This document shows positions 60,949 through 64,000 of a DNA stretch of 64,000 bases, piece after piece; the first letter of the stretch is position 1; each line of letters starts with the position of its first letter. The notes below the pieces were generated by a model that ran no database searches, was not told the origin of the DNA, and was given only the letters and a program-made list of their open reading frames with translations. Source of the stretch: Gemmatimonadaceae bacterium (lineage in GTDB: Bacteria > Gemmatimonadota > Gemmatimonadetes > Gemmatimonadales > Gemmatimonadaceae). The stretch is taken from contig JACMLX010000149.1 in NCBI GenBank assembly GCA_014379355.1, forward strand, positions 1 to 64,000, in the 5' to 3' direction. The position numbers and the translations under genes are program-made.

Positions 60949-63900
60949 TCACGCGCTCTCGGGCACTGTGGGCAGTGACACGGTGATCTCGGTGCCGCCG
61001 GATGCCACGGCTGTGATCGTCAGGGATCCCCCCGCACGCGCCGCGCGCTCCAGCATTCCGGAAATGCCGAAGTGGCCGCGTGACGAGGCGTCATCCACCG
61101 CGCCCACCGCGACGCCAACGCCGTTGTCGCGCACGCGGAGGCGAACGGTCGCCGACTCATAGGTGACCTCGACCACGATCGCAGATGCGCGTGCGTGCTT
61201 CAGCGCGTTCGCGACCGCCTCGCGACAGATGCGGTACAGCACCGATTCCACGCCGGGCGACAGGCGTCGCCCATCGCCGGTCAGATTCACACGGAAGTCA
61301 ATCGGTGCGTCGCCCACCATCCGGCGGCCACTCTCCTCGATCGCATCGCACAGGTCACGATCCTCGAGCTCCGTCAGGCGCATGTCCCAGATCATCTGTC
61401 GCGCATCAATCAGCGCCAGATCCGATTCGTCGAGCACGCGCGTGAGTGTCGCTGCGGCCTCATTCGGCGATGTCAGCATCGTTGCGCGGACGGCCTGCAG
61501 CTTGAGTGTAATCCCCGTGAATCCCTGCAGCAGCGTGTCGTGCAACTCGCGTGACAGTCGCCCGCGTTCGGCCAGCGTGGCATCGAAGCGCTCGCGCAGT
61601 CGGTGCTCACGAGCGGTCGCGCGGGCACGGGTCCGTGAGATGGCGAGCAGCGGCCCACCGGCAACGAGCGTCAGCAGCGCGATCGTGACGAACCCTGTGC
61701 TTTCAAACCATCGTGGCAACACTCGCACCGACAGGGAGGCTTCCTGCATCGAGGGCACACCATCCTCATTCCATGCGCGCACGCGGAATCGGTATCGGCC
61801 CGGTCGCAGCTGTGAATACGTCGCGGTGCGCAGTGCGTTGCCCGGTACCCACGCATCGTCGACACCATCCAGTCGGTATTCGATGCGAACGCGGGCCGGG
61901 ATGCGGAGGCTCGTGGCCGTGTAACGGATCTCCACGCGATCGGGTGCCGGTGGAACGACGAGCAGGCTGTCGTACGGGAGCGGACGACCGGAGACTGTCA
62001 CGTCCTCGACGAGCGCGTGAGGGGCGATGGGATTTCGCACATCGAGGTCATCGTCGAAGATCGCGATGCCTGCTGGTGTGCTGAAGACGACGTCGCCCTC
62101 GCGCGTCAGCGCCGCACCGTGACGAGTGGCGTTGCCGCTGATGATCGGCACCGGCAGCCCGTCCTCCCGATCGTAGTAGCGTGGAAGCGGCGGCGGCGCC
62201 CGTCCGTCCGCATACGCATTCAGCTCCGTCATCTTCACCCGGCCGATACCGACCGGGCTTGCGAGCCAGAAGTCGTGGCGTCGCGGCACGATTGCCACCG
62301 AATTCTGTCGCAGCAGCTCGCGCGCGGATGGAATCTGGAGCTCGCGCAGCCTGTGCCCGATCATGCGCGCGAGTGAACCACCCGCCAACACCATCCACAG
62401 CGTGTCACCGCCAGCCGCGCGAATGCGCTCCACCGGATGCGGAAGGCCAGTCGTCGAATCGATCGTCGCGACGATGCGCCCGTCGACGAACTCGTACAGC
62501 ACCTTCATCTCGTTGATCGCCACCCAGGTGTGATCGAGTGAGTCGACGGCCACCCATTGCACGTATCGTGATTGGCCAGACAGTGGCAAAGGCACCGAAT
62601 CGACCCGCCCGTCGCGCATGCGCACGAAGCCGGCGGGCGTCAGTGAAATCCAGACGGTGCCGCCCCGATCTTCGGCAAGGATGTTGGATCCTCTCGGCAG
62701 ACGCAGCGGCATGAACGACGGTGTGCCCGTAGGAGACATTCGGCGCAGGACGCGCTCGGTCCCGCGATGACCGACCGCCCAGATCCCTCCACCACGACTG
62801 CTGCCCAGCACCCCATAGTTCTCGACGACGGTCGTCGGCACCGGTGTGTTCCATCGCACGTCGGTCGCGTCGCGCTCGTCCATCGCACCGCCGCGCGCGT
62901 GAATGAGTGACCCGCCGTCCCAGGTGTCGATCCACACACCACCCGTCGGATCGGACTCCACACCCAACGGTGCGTCGAACGGTGCGCCATCGCGCCGCGT
63001 GAACGTCGTGAACGGTGCAGTGCGCAGGCGGTCCAGCCCGCCTTCAGTCGTGATCCAGATGGAGCCTTCCTGATCCGGCAGTGTCGCCTTGACCACGGCG
63101 CTCGTCAGCCCTTCACGCGGCGAAAGTCGCTCAGGACGCCCGTCACGGAAGCGCAGTAGTCCGAGGCCGCGTGCCGCAATCAGGGCATCGTGCTCGCGCG
63201 ACTCGGAGCCGTGGATCCAGCTGATGGTCTGGCCTTCATACCGTACGCGCGTCCACACGCCGTCCTTCAGCGTGAAGAGGTCATACGCACCGATGTACAG
63301 TGTGCCGTCCCGAAGCTGGCACAACGGTCGTGTATGCCGAAACACTTCAGGATCAGGTACGTCGAATTTGTCAAGACGACCGCGGCTCAGGTGCCACACG
63401 GATTTGTAGCCGCCGACCCATACGCCGGTCCCGGTATCGGCGATGACGGTACTGGCGACCGTATCGAGCGCCGCCGGCGTGATGCCCGAGCGAACCAGTT
63501 GTCGGTCCTTCAGGATGAACAGACCTCGAGCAGTGATGAACCACATGCGGCCTGTGCGATCCTGCACACCGCGCAGGATCCCGACCCGCGACGGGTCGGG
63601 GCCGAGTACGGTGGTGAAGCGGCCATCCGCGTAACGCAGCAGCGCGCCATCCGGGCGCGTCGACCACATGGCATTGTCACGATCGACGAACAACGGAACG
63701 AAGGCCCCGCTGCTCGTCGTGCGCAACGCCGGTGAATCGAGACTGTCGATCACTCGAAAGCGCACGCCATCGAATCTCAGCAACCCGTCGCGATTCTGGA
63801 TCCAGAGATACCCGTCTCCCGATCGCTGCATGAGGCCAGTGCCGGCAGCCATCATCCCATCGCTCGCTCCCCACGTCGTGTGATGCTTGTGTCGCAACGC

Positions 63901-63993
63901 CTGCACGCTACGCTGCGCGTTCGCCGGAGCGGAGGCGAAGCTCATGCCGAGCACGCCCATGGACAGCCAGCCGCCACATATCCGCATCGCCAT
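60949..63993 (-). CDS. Propeller-sensor histidine kinase (HisKA_3 type), possibly cut at its N-terminus
   Basis: This protein of at least 1,014 residues has a signal peptide and a long extracytoplasmic part with repeated propeller motifs (HHTTWGASDGM, GYLWIQNRDGLLRFDG, GMWFITARG-like, GSIWITTEGGLDRL, WLASPVGI), two blade sets as in two-component-regulator propellers, then a Y_Y_Y-type domain (RIEYRLDGVDDAWVPG), one membrane segment near residue 760, and a HisKA_3 kinase with His818 in SRELHDTLLQG, ending in a HATPase with DNGVGVAV. Such kinases commonly partner LuxR-type response regulators; none is in the window. The ATG at 63993 is seven bases from the edge, so an earlier start cannot be ruled out. 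Confidence 0.9.
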   Translation of the reverse strand: MAMRICGGWLSMGVLGMSFASAPANAQRSVQALRHKHHTTWGASDGMMAAGTGLMQRSGDGYLWIQNRDGLLRFDGVRFRVIDSLDSPALRTTSSGAFVPLFVDRDNAMWSTRPDGALLRYADGRFTTVLGPDPSRVGILRGVQDRTGRMWFITARGLFILKDRQLVRSGITPAALDTVASTVIADTGTGVWVGGYKSVWHLSRGRLDKFDVPDPEVFRHTRPLCQLRDGTLYIGAYDLFTLKDGVWTRVRYEGQTISWIHGSESREHDALIAARGLGLLRFRDGRPERLSPREGLTSAVVKATLPDQEGSIWITTEGGLDRLRTAPFTTFTRRDGAPFDAPLGVESDPTGGVWIDTWDGGSLIHARGGAMDERDATDVRWNTPVPTTVVENYGVLGSSRGGGIWAVGHRGTERVLRRMSPTGTPSFMPLRLPRGSNILAEDRGGTVWISLTPAGFVRMRDGRVDSVPLPLSGQSRYVQWVAVDSLDHTWVAINEMKVLYEFVDGRIVATIDSTTGLPHPVERIRAAGGDTLWMVLAGGSLARMIGHRLRELQIPSARELLRQNSVAIVPRRHDFWLASPVGIGRVKMTELNAYADGRAPPPLPRYYDREDGLPVPIISGNATRHGAALTREGDVVFSTPAGIAIFDDDLDVRNPIAPHALVEDVTVSGRPLPYDSLLVVPPAPDRVEIRYTATSLRIPARVRIEYRLDGVDDAWVPGNALRTATYSQLRPGRYRFRVRAWNEDGVPSMQEASLSVRVLPRWFESTGFVTIALLTLVAGGPLLAISRTRARATAREHRLRERFDATLAERGRLSRELHDTLLQGFTGITLKLQAVRATMLTSPNEAAATLTRVLDESDLALIDARQMIWDMRLTELEDRDLCDAIEESGRRMVGDAPIDFRVNLTGDGRRLSPGVESVLYRICREAVANALKHARASAIVVEVTYESATVRLRVRDNGVGVAVGAVDDASSRGHFGISGMLERAARAGGSLTITAVASGGTEITVSLPTVPESA

Positions 63994-64000
63994 CCGGCAC

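Noticed and set aside
1-64000. Search for tRNA, rRNA, CRISPR arrays, transposases and prophage genes
   Set aside because: No cloverleaf-like sequence, rRNA signature, regularly spaced repeats, or recognisable transposase, integrase or phage structural protein was seen by eye on either strand.

Overview
The window is 64 kb of GC-rich (roughly two-thirds G+C by eye), densely coded bacterial chromosome with no rRNA, tRNA, CRISPR array, transposase or phage gene that I could recognise. The style of gene content suggests an environmental Gemmatimonadota-like bacterium: a PEP-CTERM sorted DUF4394 protein, lipoproteins with a C-S-D-A-T-G-P start, many secreted peptidases and hydrolases, propeller-type sensor kinases, DUF2911 and DUF4256 proteins, and frequent ATGA/GTGA stop-start overlaps. 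This assignment is inference; no marker gene is present.

Layout. 0-4 kb: a long inverted repeat, then an E1-like/rhodanese protein divergent from a six-Asp-box beta-propeller that is translationally coupled to a ubiquitin-like (MoaD/ThiS) protein ending in Gly-Gly, then a PEP-CTERM surface protein. 4-12 kb: a PEP-mutase/isocitrate-lyase-superfamily enzyme, a coupled Gfo/Idh/MocA oxidoreductase plus TIM-barrel isomerase, a hydrophilin-like peptide, a thioredoxin-reductase-like flavoprotein, a metzincin-like peptidase and a PhyH dioxygenase. 11-16 kb: a dipeptide/oligopeptide-type ABC importer (binding lipoprotein and two permeases, no ATPase) and an unknown lipoprotein. 16-25 kb: a 1,609-residue protein combining TPR, HD-GYP, GGDEF and an AAA/STAND ATPase, an esterase/MBL-hydrolase pair and a second, membrane-bound diguanylate cyclase. 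25-34 kb: a small DMT-type transporter, a diverged S9 peptidase, a TldD/TldE pair whose TldD carries a Tat signal, and a secreted GH78 rhamnosidase. 34-41 kb: hutG-hutF (end of the formiminoglutamate branch of histidine breakdown), a two-gene operon of a bestrophin-family channel and an LCIB-type carbonic anhydrase, then cupredoxin, MarR, Cys-rich Tat and DUF2911 genes. 41-47 kb: a four-gene overlapping operon of heme oxygenase, bacteriophytochrome kinase, single-domain response regulator and hybrid kinase. 47-64 kb: DUF4256/AraC, a methanethiol-oxidase (SBP56) gene coupled to a small His-rich membrane protein, a methyltransferase divergent from an AraC regulator, a multicopper oxidase with permuted copper motifs, a hydrolase cluster, a MOSC protein and a propeller histidine kinase at the right edge.

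The most noteworthy points are (1) the bestrophin plus LCIB-type carbonic anhydrase operon, which pairs in a bacterium two families that work together in the algal CO2-concentrating mechanism; (2) the giant cyclic-di-GMP/ATPase fusion; (3) the ubiquitin-like protein coupled to a propeller beside an E1-like gene; (4) the permuted multicopper oxidase; and (5) the Tat-targeted TldD next to a signal-less TldE.
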